From Hofstenia miamia (taxonomy: Eukaryota; Xenacoelomorpha; Acoela; Hofsteniidae): a DNA stretch of 64,000 nucleotides. Of the stretch, positions 10,808 to 54,147 are shown piece after piece. A model generated the notes under the pieces. That model did no database searches, had not been told where the DNA came from, and saw only the letters and a program-made list of their open reading frames with translations. Positions within the stretch are counted from its first letter, which is position 1, and every line of letters begins with the position of its first letter. Both the position numbers and the translations under genes were made by a program. The stretch is taken from the NCBI GenBank assembly GCA_900660155.1, contig CABFPE010000094.1, positions 1,686,496 to 1,750,495 on the forward strand, written 5' to 3'.

Positions 10808-11580
10808 GCTTGGAAGACTACTGCCAAACATCTACTAAAAATGTTGTAATTTTATCCATTAAAGTATTAAAGCTGCTGTTGTTGACGATTTACAATATGC
10901 AAATTGTAGTCTGTCTTGTCTCACAAGTTGTTTTAAAGACTTGGCTATGATATATTGTAAATATTTACCAGGTAATTATAAAAGAGATACTGGTCTAAAC
11001 TCTCCACATGTTTGGAAGAGCAGTTATTAAAGTAGTTTCCATTGGGAAATCTTCGTGATATCAGATACAATTACTTCTAAAAGATTAATTTTATTGACTA
11101 TCAACTGAGCATTAAATGACAATATACTGAGTGTATATTGAATGTTCTTAAAACTATCTTCTATGATGTCATTGCTAGAGAACGGACTCACTCACTGCCA
11201 CTTTGGTGTAGAAAGTAACGTGAAACAATCGTGTTGTGGACCAAGTTTCAGGATTTCGAAATTTTACTAATGCATTAGATCAATTGATTTTTCAACAATA
11301 TTTCTTAATAGAACTCTCCATGGTTCCTCTTAGCCAATCTTCCTAAATATATTAAGCTTTGGAGTATTAAGCATTTACTAGTTCCCAGTACAACTATTGT
11401 GTTTAGCATCTGATGCAGTCTGACGTCTCTTTGGAGTGGATTTCTCTACACTAATATCTGTACATATAATATTAGTTCGATTCCTTCTGAGAATAGGGGT
11501 ATTCGATTGCAAAGTTGTTCAGCATGATTTGGGAGGTACCTAATCATATATTTTAATCTTATCTAGTTTAATTGTTAGGT
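8900..11580 (-). pseudogene. Second decayed LINE on the minus strand
   Basis: Minus-strand reading of 9356-9613 (and its duplicate 10470-10727) gives GVLQGSLLRPMLFKMYIDDL and QKYADDINSL, the reverse transcriptase motif B and catalytic YADD box of jockey/CR1/L2-type LINEs. Further along the strand a KY-GL-SND-SWNKH pattern resembles the thumb that follows RT in these elements. Upstream on the strand (10800-11000) readable remains include EFRPVSLL and QFAYCKSSTTAALI, broken by several stops. The limits are approximate and clade assignment is only to the YADD LINE group. Real length is about 1.1 kb less once the assembly duplicate is removed. Confidence 0.65.
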
Positions 11581-11927
11581 CACTCAATTTAGAATCTATT
11601 CTTGCAAGTTCCCGATTGACTATTAGAGATTCTGATAGACATAGAATAGCACCAAAATTTTTTCCAATGCATTTATAAGAAATACTTTTATTTCAACACT
11701 TAAGATACTGTAAATAACTTGAATCACATGAATTTGAAGAGCAAGAAACGCAGAACTGACCAGCTTGTGTAAACAACATTTTCATCTGAATCAATTGTTG
11801 ATTTTCTCTTTTCTTTTTCTTTGATTTTTGCTTTGTGTTAAAAAATTCAATAGTCGCTAAAAAATATATCTCGTTTAGCATAAAATTTTCCACAAATTTA
11901 GGATTAGGTGGGGCATATTTCATTAAT

Positions 11928-12070
11928 GTTAGTTAAGGAGACAGGCATATGATATAAGTTAAAGAAGAATGATAAATGGACGATCTAAAGATGTCTGCAA
12001 GTGATAATTACCAGGGGCAAGTGCAAAGATGAATATAGAATTTAATCTAGAGACTGCAGCTTAAGATTTC
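11928..12070 (+). pseudogene. Detached fragment of the plus-strand LINE
   Basis: The sequence from 11936 repeats the end of the plus-strand LINE around 8760 (a GTTAA.GGAGACAGGCAT core, encoding KETGI.YKL) and then continues a little past the point where that copy breaks off. Either the minus-strand LINE was inserted into the plus-strand one and split it, or these are two independent truncated copies. Confidence 0.5.
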
Positions 12071-12075
12071 CTAGC

Positions 12076-13583
12076 TAACTGATGTTATTTGATTGAGAAT
12101 TGAAATTTGATGCTGAAATATAGTAGACACACTATGATATTTACTTGTCACAAAGCAAATATCAGTTAAATCTCATGCTAAAATAAATGATTCAATAATT
12201 TTCGAATCTACAATATTTGGGAACGCCATAATCCTCCATTTATTTCCTAAGACAATGCGATATAAGTGATGTGGTAGCAGAAAGGAATCTTCCGCTAACA
12301 TACCATAAGCAAATTGCAAAAATACAATTAGCATCGCTTATGAAATAGATTAACAAAGAGATCATTTGAATATTTAGTCAAAATTGATATGTAATCTATT
12401 TTGATGTGTAATCCTTTCAGAAATATTTTGGTAGGTGATCTCATACTAGTATGATTTGGCATCGTAGAAAAGGTGTGGAAAATGCTAAATTTCTAAGATT
12501 GAAAGAACTTAAATTTAAAATAATTTGAAAAAATTGAACACTGTATAGCCAAATTTTAGCATTTTCAATAAATTGAAATTTTATTATATATTTTAACCCA
12601 CGGGAAATTTTTTGCACTCCAGATTTTTAGGTCTGGCTACGGCGCTGTTTCTTTCTATGAATTTGGAAATAAAAAAATAAAACCAGGTAACAAACTTATA
12701 GATTATCAGTCTATATATTTCGTAAAAAGTATTGAATTACAGCAATTGCTTAGTGTTGATAGATATATCGATACTTACAGGAAGCGCAAATAGAATATAT
12801 ATTCATGTTCCACGAAAGATACATTACAACTGCAGTTAATTAATGTATTAATACATTTGTACTATTGTGAATTTTATTTAACTTTAACTACACTTCGGTC
12901 AGTTAGCAATACGATTTCATTAGAAGTTTGGTAGAAATTGATTATACACATTCACACTGTAATTAAAAGCAAACACAAAGTTAGTGCTAATGAAGAATAA
13001 GAAATGAAAGTTAGAGATAAATCGTAGACAGACCGTTATCTTCATTTTGTTTCTTCTTTTTTGCTAAAACACTATTTTACTATTTAATGTAGAAATGATC
13101 CGATTTTTCAAATAAAAATTTCATAAGTTATGATCATACCTGGCATTTTAAAAGTCCAAATATCTAGCGACGGTTGTTAAGCATTAAGTGATTGTTTAAA
13201 ATAATAAGTTTTAAATATGCTTGCCAATAAAAAAATTATAATACTAACATAATTTTTTAATAATTAAATAAAAGCTGTCTCTCTAGATTGTTTGCAATAA
13301 ATATTTTCCAAATACATGACGGGACATTTTGTTACATCAAATTTTTTACGAAAATTTCTGGTAATGTTTGCTCTCTAACAGTTAATTGCATTTTACTCTA
13401 TTAGATTTAATATTTCTAAATACTAGTTGTTTTAAATCTGAGAGATCATATTTTATAAGGCAAAACTTAAGTTTATTCGTAAACGCCTACGTATTAAACT
13501 TTAATTGTGACATTTAATATATGGCTTTAAGTTTCCATTCTGTAGTAAGCTATTCAATCTTAAGAAACAGTTACAGTATTTTT
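12076..13583. other. Upstream region of the MARK gene
   Basis: AT-rich sequence between the LINE remains and the first MARK coding exon. It must hold the MARK 5' UTR and promoter, and possibly the 5' exon(s) of the divergent MORN2 gene, but I could not recognise either. Around 12600-12645 is a short GC-richer patch whose reverse complement starts CAGCGCCGTAGCC, like one hAT end; no partner end is visible. Confidence 0.3.
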
Positions 13584-13585
13584 AG
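13571..13585 (+). promoter_or_regulatory. Splice-acceptor-like site just before the MARK start codon
   Basis: A T-rich tract ending in TTTTTAG places an AG at 13584-13585, 15 bases before the MARK ATG at 13601. It could close a 5' UTR intron or, in a lineage that trans-splices, accept a spliced leader. The sequence alone does not decide between these, and such tracts also occur by chance in AT-rich DNA. Confidence 0.35.
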
Positions 13586-13600
13586 AGTTAGATTTTTGCG

Positions 13601-44106
<30,506 letters not shown>

Positions 44107-46723
44107 GTGAGTATCTGGTGTTCGGTGCTGGTGGAGGTGTTTTTAACATTCGTCCTCTTTTAACCTTCTGTCGTTTATTTTTATTCGTACTTTCTACTAA
44201 TTCATTTGTTTATATACTTTTACACATATTCGTTTTCTCGATAATTATTCCATACACATTATTTGCACTCATTTTTCTGTTTTGAATTTGTACCAAATTA
44301 TAGATTTGGAAACTGATTCCTGAAATTACCATTTCTTTTGTGCCGTATAAATTTCCTCAAGACAACGAAATAACATGATAATGAATCATTAGCTGGTTTA
44401 TAGATTGGCTTTAGTTTACATTTCCTTGGTAACTTCAATTAATTGTCCACTGTTTTAACTAGTTATTTCGATTTTTTACTGACATGTATGGGGCTAATTT
44501 AAAAATTGTGGTTCTGCGGAATCAAAATTTCTTGATTCACTCCCAATCGTCCTCCATGACATAAAGCATTCCAATATCATGGCTCAATCTGGTTCACAAC
44601 TTCTATTAAGCTCAAAATCAAATTTGTTGTTAATTTATGAACTCTTTAGTACCCGTTCTACTGAAATATGCAGTGTCATTGGTCTCGGCCGTTAAATGGC
44701 ACGAGCGGCGATAGTCCCACCGATACTTACTACAAGTATCTTCGCAACAGTATAGTAATAAAATTTATTTTGTGTTTTTACCATAAAATCTCATTTGAGG
44801 TATTTTTAAACAGTTTGAATCATTAGTTTCCCTATATAAATTATTTTACATTGTCTGGTAAGTTTTATACGATTTGAATCTATTCTATGCATATTTGTTT
44901 ATTCCCATAGTTTATTTCGAATATACTCACTAGTAAAGGTTCGTTGTTAAATGATGGAAACGCCTATATTTTATAACCATAGCAGTTTAAATTAATTTGT
45001 TAGAAATAGCTCTTATCATGGTCATTAAACGTTGCTTTGAACAATTCTACAAAGGGTTTAAGTCTGTGGAGTTACCATGCAAAAAAAAATGGTTGGATAT
45101 CGATTGAGTGTGAAGCCAAGTTGAGAAAAGATTCAACCGATGGCAGGATGCTCCATCGTGCATGAAGTTTGGGGATAAAATTGTCAGCCCACTACCACCT
45201 TGCTGAGAAGCAATTCTAAACTATGATTGGCGATGTGTGCTTAGGGGATGGTACATTATATCAGGAGTTGTGTCTTTGCACTGGTCAACGAGCGTGTGAG
45301 ATTAGACACCATATTCTCTAGACGAAAGGGTTTTCCCCACATCTCCTTCAGATTCTTGTGAGCAACAGAAAATGAAAACTATTTTTTTCTCATGAATATC
45401 AACAGCGATTTCCTTTTTGGGCGACATTACTTGAGCTTAAATTCATAGGTAAGGCGCAGTGAAATCGTGAGCTTGCACAATTGCACGCCTCTGTTATGGA
45501 ATTCATTCCCGATTTTGAAGTTTGTACCCCATTGTGATCTGACCTCGATGGATGACATGGTNATGAAATGTATGTATTTAGCGTTAATTTTAAACGTAAT
45601 ATACAGAAGAAAATTTCACTCATTTATTCAAAATTTTTTATACATGCACTATTTACAATGTCTAGACATAAAAAATATAGACCTTGCTAAAAAATAATTT
45701 CTTCATACCAATTGGTGATTGACGCTAAATATAAGGGAAAATTTGAAAAATGGGGCTAGATGGTATTTAGCACAATTTTCGAGGACAATGTATATATATA
45801 AACCCTGAGGTTACCTAAGGTTAGGTAACTTGGATATAACCTCATCATATTTCGATAGTTATGTGTATATATTTGGTGCATTTCTCATTTAAACCCCATG
45901 TGGACCAAATAGTCAGCATAGTATTGAACGATGATACTCCTTTTAAGGTCATTCAGCACAACGTCTATTCCCGTTTTATTATTGTGTTGCTGTAGGCTGT
46001 AGGAATAATTCAACTTCCTCAATGTTGAAAGGCTCTATTTTCACTATTAATCAAAGCAAATATTGTCAATTAATACGTGTAAGATATTTAGATATTGTTT
46101 TGCATAAATGGTGTCCCAGGGTTATACATATGCACGAGCAATTTCATTAACTTTGTAAATTTAATGTACAAACACAATTGCGGCAGCACTGCTTGTCTTT
46201 CAGAATTACCAGGAATATCACGAAGTTTTAATTCCTACACTAAAAGTTATATTTCACACAATGCTACTGAATATGTTCAGGTTTGGTCGTCTTTGTATAA
46301 AAAACGTTTCTATCAATGAGAAATGCATTAGTATTTGAGTTTTAGAAAATAGCTTTTCACATCTATTTGAAGTTGAAAATCATAATCATAGGTAAATAAA
46401 GCAATTATTTACAATCAATTGTTGTTGCAACGGTTGTCACTGTATTTTTTATTTATGTATAAAGGAAACAAAAAAATGTTTCTCATTAGTCACTAGTAGT
46501 TATAATTAATGCTCACATTTGAAACTTCTTTAATTAACAATTGTCACCAGTCGTCGTTGATGTTAGTTAAAAGAAGAGGCTTTTAAAATATAGTATTTCA
46601 TGTGCGAAGTCTTACACGATCGACTGTGTCCATTTCAAATGTACTATCAATTTGATTTTACGGAAACGTTTTGTTTTATATTTCTCTATAATAAGTTTTA
46701 GTAGTGAAAGTTGGTAAACGAAC
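44107..46723. other. Region after the last firm MARK exon, with a GC-richer repeat-like block
   Basis: Mostly AT-rich. From about 45060 to 45560 the composition rises and short coding-like stretches appear on the minus strand (for example EACNCASSRFHCALPMNLSS near 45430-45500), broken by stops; this looks like a decayed repeat of unknown class. A single N at 45562 ends the block, without the flanking duplication seen at other Ns. Confidence 0.35.
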
Positions 46724-46989
46724 CAGAGTTGCAACGTGCCGTGCATAACATTTTGCTTTACTTAGCCGTGCCGTGATCCAAATCTATGGAATATGTAAGC
46801 GTCTGAAACTCAAAATTATTATTTGAACAATTTTCTGTTCATAATATATTAAATGCGATTCTGGCTAATATATTTTCTATATGGTCTTTTTTCTTGATTT
46901 ATAAGAGATAATACACTGGCTTTAATATCTTTGAAAAACCGTGCCATGTCGGGCCGTGCTTCCAAAAACCAGTCACGATTGTAGCCTTG
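46724..46989. mobile_element. hAT-type MITE, 266 bp, perfect 8-bp duplication
   Basis: AAACGAAC flanks the element exactly on both sides (46716-46723 and 46990-46997). The ends CAGAGTTGCAAC and (reversed) CAAGGCTACAAT are a weak inverted pair (8 of 12). GCCGTG/CACGGC boxes recur near both ends. No coding. Confidence 0.65.
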
Positions 46990-47119
46990 AAACGAACACT
47001 TTAACCATTACTCTAAGGGAGCGTTTTTATGTCTCAAATTATGTTTTAGCTAACGACAGTGAAAATACGTTTTTATATATTCAATATAACAACTATTATA
47101 CTCCATTTTCACCATTCAG

Positions 47120-47158
47120 GAAAGCCCGAATGTTTTCGTTTCCTCTTCGGTTTTTCGA
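47120..47158 (+). CDS. MARK: Candidate MARK exon 16 (start of KA1 domain)
   Basis: A pyrimidine-rich tract ending ACCATTCAG precedes 39 bases that continue the phase of the exon ending at 44106 (AT|G) and read KARMFSFPLRFF before a GTAACT donor. MARK KA1 domains begin KPRSLRFTWSMK-like, so K.R...F is a plausible but short match. Without the donor the frame stops one codon later. I did not find the rest of KA1 in the window. KA1 binds acidic phospholipids and helps autoinhibit the kinase. Confidence 0.35.
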
Positions 47159-47164
47159 GTAACT

Positions 47165-50100
47165 TTAGTCTTAGTCCAACACATTAAGTTAATCACTCAT
47201 TTAGGCTGACTGTAGATTTGGCCATATCTACTTAAACTATAATCACATTTTTTTAATATCGCTTATAGCGATTTCGCATTTATGGCAAAATCACAAACCA
47301 TGAATAAAAATCACTAATAATTCATCTCTTGTATTATCATATTCGCGAATTCATAGTCTGATCTTACGATCAAGCACAAAATGTTTACGTTCATCTACAA
47401 ATACTTAAATTTGGCAATGCGATGCGTTTTTGATTTTAATTGATTACTCTTAAGTTTCTTTCATTTAGATACTCCGAAATATCAAGGTTTGTAAATGTGT
47501 TTCTGAAAACTGTTGTATTTATGAAATCATGTTCTATAGTGAAAAATATTTTTTCTCGCCGTCACTTCATTAAATTCACAATTAATATCACTTCACTGGA
47601 GCGGGTTGAGATATGCTGTTTTATTATTGTTGTTAATATCTTGATTGCGTACGCTACATTTCATTTATTTATGCAGAGTATTTTCATGTTTAATGCTTGT
47701 CTTAACAAGCTTTAATTTGCCTATGATATGCAGCATTTGTAATATGTGTATATTTGATTTGTTGAGTCGTTAATGTACAATTTATCTGGTTAGATATCAA
47801 GAATAGTCCATACATGCAGAGCTACTAAAAAATTAATGTAATTTAAAAACTTATTAATGGAAATGGCGAAAATGAAAAATCAATTCTAGGAATTAATGGA
47901 AATTTGGTGCTATTTTAGAAGTAGATATGCTCTGCATAAACATTTTCACATCAAATTTTTATGAAATGTGTAATAATGGACCATTCTTTTTGAATTGGAT
48001 TACTAAAACTCTCTAAATGATAATAAATAAATAAAAAATCCAGCAATAAGACATTTATTTCCTCAAATCACCCTGCATAACAGACGGATCCACGCATTTT
48101 TTACCCATGACCCACAAATACATTGTTGTGACCCATATTGACCCACGTCTTGACAATCATCTTTACACAATATCAATATCAGAAGTAATAATATAACAAA
48201 AATAACAGCGTATACATGTGCTTAGCCCTATATCGTTTTAAGATAGCCTATTCGAAGCGATGTTTTGTTATCGAGAGAAAAATGTATTTATAAGTTAGGA
48301 TCATTTTTTCTGTTATTCATCTCTGCTTTGAAAATGCGGAGTATTTTCAGGTCTATGGTCTTTTCGCAAATGGTCGATTGAGGCAATTTTCAGCATTGAG
48401 TTAGGAGCAAAAGTCGCTATTCATCTATTGCAAATAGTACCGTTCAAGACAAATATGTAATTCACACTTAATCACTTGTAGCTGCTATAACTCATAAGTG
48501 TTTTGAAGCAAATTGATTTCATTTATTGATGATGTTTCTAAAATCAAATAATCCAATCAAATCATCGCGAATTGTCACAAAAAATTGCACGATGTGTTCT
48601 TTGATGCGTCATGCAAAATATGGTTGAATCCAACAGAAAAGAAGATTGGCTTAATCTGATTTCATATTTTTTGTATGAATACATGTATTCTGTAAGGTTA
48701 AGGTTCCAAAGAGTGTGTGTAAAATTTATTTTCCTAAAACTTGCTGATGTCAATGAAGAGCAGCATTTCAAAACAACTGATTGTTTTTCGCAAAAATATA
48801 TAATCTATAAATTTTATCTAAGTAAGTGTGGAGAACGGTTGGCCATACAAATTCATGTTGTATAGAAACCATTGTCAATAACTCATAATACCGAAATGTT
48901 TGATATATGTGTACAAGTAACATCAAATTGATTACTCTAAGTTTTACAATGTTTTATGAAAAAGATAAAACAGTAGGCGTAGCCATCATTTGTCGTGATC
49001 AGCAATAATAAGTTTTGCTAATGCATGCACTCTAAATATTTTAAGCCTATTGTTGGTGCTTAAATGGTTGGTTTAACAAATTTTCTTTCACATTTGTAGC
49101 AACTCTTTCATAGGCTGCTAAAACCATTTTTCATGTTTTGACATTTCTAGTTTAGAGTTCTAAGTAAAGAACAAAATTTTGTTTAGTAAATGATAGGTGT
49201 GAGCTGCTTACTATGTTTCATTTAATAAATTCTCTTTGAATGATTAGATTTCATAATTTATAAGGTTCTTTTGCATAAAATATTACCCTAATATTATTAG
49301 GAAGTAGACACGATAAATTTCGATTTCAAGTACACGCAGGTTTTCTCTTTGTAGTAAACCGACTAGTGCATAAAGCACACTCGAAAATTGACTTTTTGTG
49401 AAGCGTATTCTTTTTTGAATACTTTCAAACTTTTGAACGTTTTTTTCTGCAAAAGTTTGTTTTTTGCTTGTCTATTATCCAAGTATTTAGCACATCGCTT
49501 TTCATGACCTCACATATTTTCATCGACGTTATATTTCTGTTTTTTTGAAATCTGAATGGCTGGTCTACGTAGGTAGAAGAACGCACCGTGAAAATAGTAT
49601 TCATAAATTACTAATTGTTTTAAACTCCTTTGCAGATTGAACTTAGCGTAGTAAGTAAAAAACAGCGTGCGGCAATGACGCAAAGTTCCCTTGATAAAAA
49701 TTAATTTTATTCTCAAGTGTGAAGTTTACGCAATGCTTTAACTTTACCTGGTTTTAACGTTCGCCTCTTCTTTTGTTCCATGAACAATTCAAACCAGAAG
49801 CACACTTTTTGTAATATTAATTACTTTCACTAGCACATCACCTATTATCAAAGCGTTAATTAAATTCAAAAACGTTAACAGCTGTAAGTTGTAGTCAATC
49901 CTTGCCTCTGTTATTTCATCTGATTTATTGTAGTAATCTTTAGAGCATGGTCTCATAATTGTTTATGCCAATTCTTACGAATCCTAAATGTCAATTCACT
50001 ATTCAACAAAGAATTAGTGATTTGATTATTATTTTATCCACAACTCAAGTTTTGGTTTTAGCCCAATTTAGCAAGATAAAATAAATATTTTACAGTCTAT

Positions 50101-51755
50101 ATACGGGTCGAAAATAATATTTGCTTGTTTTACAATGCTACGCAAACCGCAGTCAAGATTGTACAATTTTTATACTACAGTAGAATTGTTTTATAACGAC
50201 CAAAATGAATGGCAAACCGTAACTTTTCGAATGTAGTAAAATTTAAGGTTCTGTGGAACCAGGGTTTTATTGGTCACAGTCCCATTTAGTCCCATTGGAT
50301 TCTACCTCAGTCGCATGGCATAACTTCTATTTTGTTCAAAATTACAATAATTATGAGTAATATTCTGAAATCCGTGGTCCCAGCTTATTCATTTTTGTCT
50401 TGCAAAACCCTAGTAAATTGGTTTCTAACGACCATATTCGGTGGTCCCTGGTAAGAGATATTCTTTTATATCAGTTTGGCTTTAGGAACGTTTAATTTTA
50501 TACAAGTTTGCTTTTCACATGTTTACATGCTCCACTCAACACTTTAGTTCCCTAAATTATTTTTGATTAAACGTATGTTTTGTGACCATTTTTTTGTTTT
50601 CTGTGATGATCAACGAAATCAAAACTAGATCCTCATCAGTAAGTTTATCCCGACGATTTTATAACGACCATGTTTGGTATCTCCCTTGTTTTTTGTTATA
50701 AAGCTACTTACTGTATGTAATTTTATTATATTATCTTATGTCTTTATATGTTATATTATTTTTACATTATGTATGTGATATTTAATTTTAATGATGATAA
50801 ACAACAATATTCATTTTTACACTGTTTGTAAATTATTTTATTATGTACATTCTGAGATAATTACCCACCGCAGCATTTGCTCCGTGATATTCAGCGTTTG
50901 AAGTTGTGATAAATTTGAATTTCTTAACACATATTGAGATTGTTAACTTTTGTTTCAATGTAACGATACATTTTTCACTTTTAATAATTGCTATTATTAG
51001 CTGGCAGTCTATTTTATATCTTTATTAATGTGTTGCAACTGTTACAAGGCGAGAAGTAGGTGAAATTTCTATTTTAAGCCACAAATGTGTTTATAAGAAT
51101 ATGGATATTTATCAACACTCTTGTCTCATTGTTTATTAGATTGGTGCTGTGAGATGCTAATGAATTTATCTCCATTATGACAATATTAACTATATTTCTA
51201 TGAGCTTCACTGCTGGCGCAATGCAATTGTATTGAAACATCTCACTTCTAAATTAATTTTTTAATAATTTCATGCATAGTTCCTGTTGTTTTAAACACGC
51301 CTTCTTTTATTAATTGACATCTATAGATGACTTTCCAATCGATTTGTTCGATTGAAGCTAGTGTACAATTTGTATTAAATGCGTCGGTATTATTATCATT
51401 ACAATGCTATCGTTTCGTTGAAGTTGTTTTTGACACATCTTATGATTATTTTACTTTCAAATTACTTATGTAATTCTAATCTTCTAATTAATTTGTCAAA
51501 TAGATTTTCTTTTTCAACTTTACTTATACTGCTTTTACATAATACCTAATATACACCTAAATTTCAACAATGCAATTAGTTTATAACTCTTATACTCACT
51601 TACCGAAATATATGCACTTAGACACAGTCAGAGGGTAAAAGTTGGAGGCGCATGTACAACTCTATATATTTGAACAACCATTTACCTAACACTTGTGATT
51701 CGACACTATCTCTGATTTTATATCTATTTTTATCATGATATATATATATATATAT
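47165..51755. other. AT-rich stretch without assigned genes
   Basis: Presumed MARK 3' region or intergenic DNA. Around 48080-48150 there are several GACCCA strings and around 50200-50680 a repeated TTATAACGACCA-like string (50201, 50433, 50660); both hint at old repeats. No coding region recognised. Confidence 0.35.
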
Positions 51756-51976
51756 CAGTGGCGCGTTAAGGATTTTTAAAACGGGGGGCTGACACCTTTT
51801 TTTACAGAAAAAATTGGAAGAAATTTTTTTCGATAAAATAAGCTTACACAAAATGCAATTGTCTGTTTTTAGCAGCAAATCGATTGATAACATCTTGAAT
51901 TAACGTGAACTATTTTCAATTTTGAGGAAAGACAACATTTTTCGTAAGGTTTCGCAGTGCCCTAAACGCGCCACTG
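51756..51976. mobile_element. hAT-type MITE, 221 bp, in a (TA)n site
   Basis: Ends CAGTGGCGCGTTAAGG and (reversed) CAGTGGCGCGTTTAGG match at 15 of 16 bases. ATATATAT lies on both sides, fitting an 8-bp duplication, though a TA repeat makes that weak evidence. A G-rich ACGGGGGGCTG string follows the left end. No coding. Confidence 0.8.
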
Positions 51977-52378
51977 ATATATATAAACGATTCGTACTAT
52001 GGCAAACCGTAGTTAGCGTTACTTGGAATTTGTTGCCATAGTAGAGAGCGTTAATATCGAGGATTGGGATTTCTTGATTAGAGTATGTTAATTTGTATCT
52101 AAAACATCTATATTGTTCTTAAAATCTCAGATAGGTATTCATCAAAATGTAGATTTTTCAATTTTGCGTTTTCATCAGTCATATTGGTAAAGCATTGGAG
52201 CAAAAAATTTACCACACATTAATATGTACTTATCGTTAACATATGTGCGAAAAAATACAGAGCGTTAATATATATACAGGGATCGTCAAAAATATATTTT
52301 ACTTAAATAAATTTCAATAAAATATATTTATTTTGTAAAAATGCATCCAGAAATACTGAAATATATTGTACACCGGTT

Positions 52379-54147
52379 TTATTTGAATGCGTGGCACGTC
52401 CTTGGCGGGTTTAAATCTTTAATAAACTGCGTGTCTTTTAAGATTTCCCACGCATATCCATTGTTTGCAACAAACAATACTGGGACGCCCCCGACTGTCG
52501 ATACTGATTCTGTAACGACGCACAGAAAAAATTTATGTAAGTTACAATACATTTCAATACAAAAAGTATATGACGGCACGCATCTGCAATCAGAGGTGCC
52601 GATTACTGTATGTTGCCATACCATTATGTATCATATTATAGCTACCATAATGGTATGGTAGAAAAAAATGTATGGCCATTATGGATGGTAAACCTAAAAG
52701 TATGGCCATAATGAAAATCCATAAATTTACATATACAGAATTTATTTTTAGTTTCAATAAAATTGTTAAATTTAGGGTCATTTATCTTACATTTATAATA
52801 GTTTAATGGGTGTAAATATTCATTTTAGAAATATGTTGAACCAAAAAACATTTTGATGAGATAACAATTTTTAAAAGTTTAGTAAGAAGTTTCAGCAGAT
52901 TGTAAACAAATACTAAGGATGAAGTTGTTTCCTATTTGAACAAAGTGGATTGCAAACAAAGGCTGACGATTAATTTGTTTCAAAATTTATAATGGTTGCA
53001 GATAACCAACACGTTGTATTCAAAAACAAACAAAAAATAATTAGTTTATTAGTTTATTTTAAAATTTGTGTCTGAATGTTTCAAAATCGTTCTGCAACCT
53101 AGTAAATTATCCGTGCCTTGTTGATATCACTACAATTTCATATTAAACACAAAAATGTTTGTCTTTTAATTGCAGCTTGCAATTTTTTATGTTATTAAAT
53201 ATTAGAAATCTCTATTTAATTGGTATTACGTATTACCACATGTGTTCTACGTATATTTCAGCGTCATTAACCACATTTTACATAATGGTCATTATAGCCA
53301 TAATGTATAGACGAAATTTAAAATATGCCCATTATGGATGGTTAAAAAAATTCGCCTTACCATATATGGCCATACCATAAACGGCACCCCTGTCTGCAAT
53401 CCTTCCAATAAACCAACAGTTTAGTGGCCAAGCGTTTAAACTAATTTAAACGAATTTGATAAAATTTTCCTCTTCAAAACACCACATATATAAGAATTGT
53501 TTATTATGTACAACTCTGGGTTAAGTAGTCTTTGTATAATTGTTATTTTGAGAAAATTACTTCTAATTGGTAAACAAGGCAGACTTTTAATGCTATCAAC
53601 CATGTGGCTGATTACTATGTTAAAAATACAATATTTTTATTACGAAGTAAATAACAGTGGTTGTGAAATTTCTCAGAGAAACAATCATTTGTTCTGTGGT
53701 TTTACAAAACGCAACATCTGCCAAAGCAAATGACACTTGTCAATGCTATAAATTGGCAGTTGAAAGAAAAACGGTAATTTATCTTTGTATGAAGAAATTT
53801 ACTTATAAGAGTCTGTCGCTGAAGCTGTTAATTCTATGAAGCCATGAGTTGAAGCCTTCGATAAATTTCAGCTCAACGAACGTCCAATTTATATTGTCTT
53901 ATTTTGCACAATTTATGCAATATTTTTTTTACAAAACCCCTTGTATGCACACTGCGAAATTTTTGCTATTTTTTAACTAGCTTGAAATTTAACTTTGAAA
54001 ATTACCTATATTATGTCATTATTGTACGTATTTGATTTTTGAAACATAAATAAACATTATTCACTGACTTTATTTCTAATTTATTCAAACTTAAGAAAAT
54101 TCTTTACCCTGAATACGTAATACTGGTTGACCTTGAGCGTCGTTTTC
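52379..54147 (-). CDS. Unrecognised host gene, last two exons
   Basis: Two minus-strand exons, 54108-54147 and 52379-52509, join in phase (G|AA). The reading is ENDAQGQPVLRIQE, then SVSTVGGVPVLFVANNGYAW, EILKDTQFIKDLNPPRTCHA and FK before TAA. The terminal exon has a good acceptor (TTTTTTCTG...TTACAG) and AATAAA at its stop and again about 55 bases on, so it looks like a true 3' end. The upstream exon is less sure: the same frame holds an in-frame TAA just before its acceptor. I do not recognise the protein. An 802-bp MITE sits in the intron. Confidence 0.45.
52591..53392. mobile_element. hAT-type MITE, 802 bp, perfect 8-bp duplication
   Basis: Ends CAGAGGTGCCG and (reversed) CAGGGGTGCCG match at 10 of 11. 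TCTGCAAT lies exactly on both sides (52583-52590 and 53393-53400). Subterminal GCCATA/TATGGC and CCATTATGG boxes recur many times at both ends. There is no transposase. An identical duplication suggests a young insertion. Confidence 0.88.
53401..54107. other. AT-rich intron or spacer
   Basis: No assigned feature. Between the MITE and the upstream exon of the minus-strand gene. Confidence 0.4.

Noticed and set aside
12600-12645. CAGCGCCGTAGCC (reversed) like an hAT right end
   Set aside because: No left partner within the upstream sequence and no target duplication seen.
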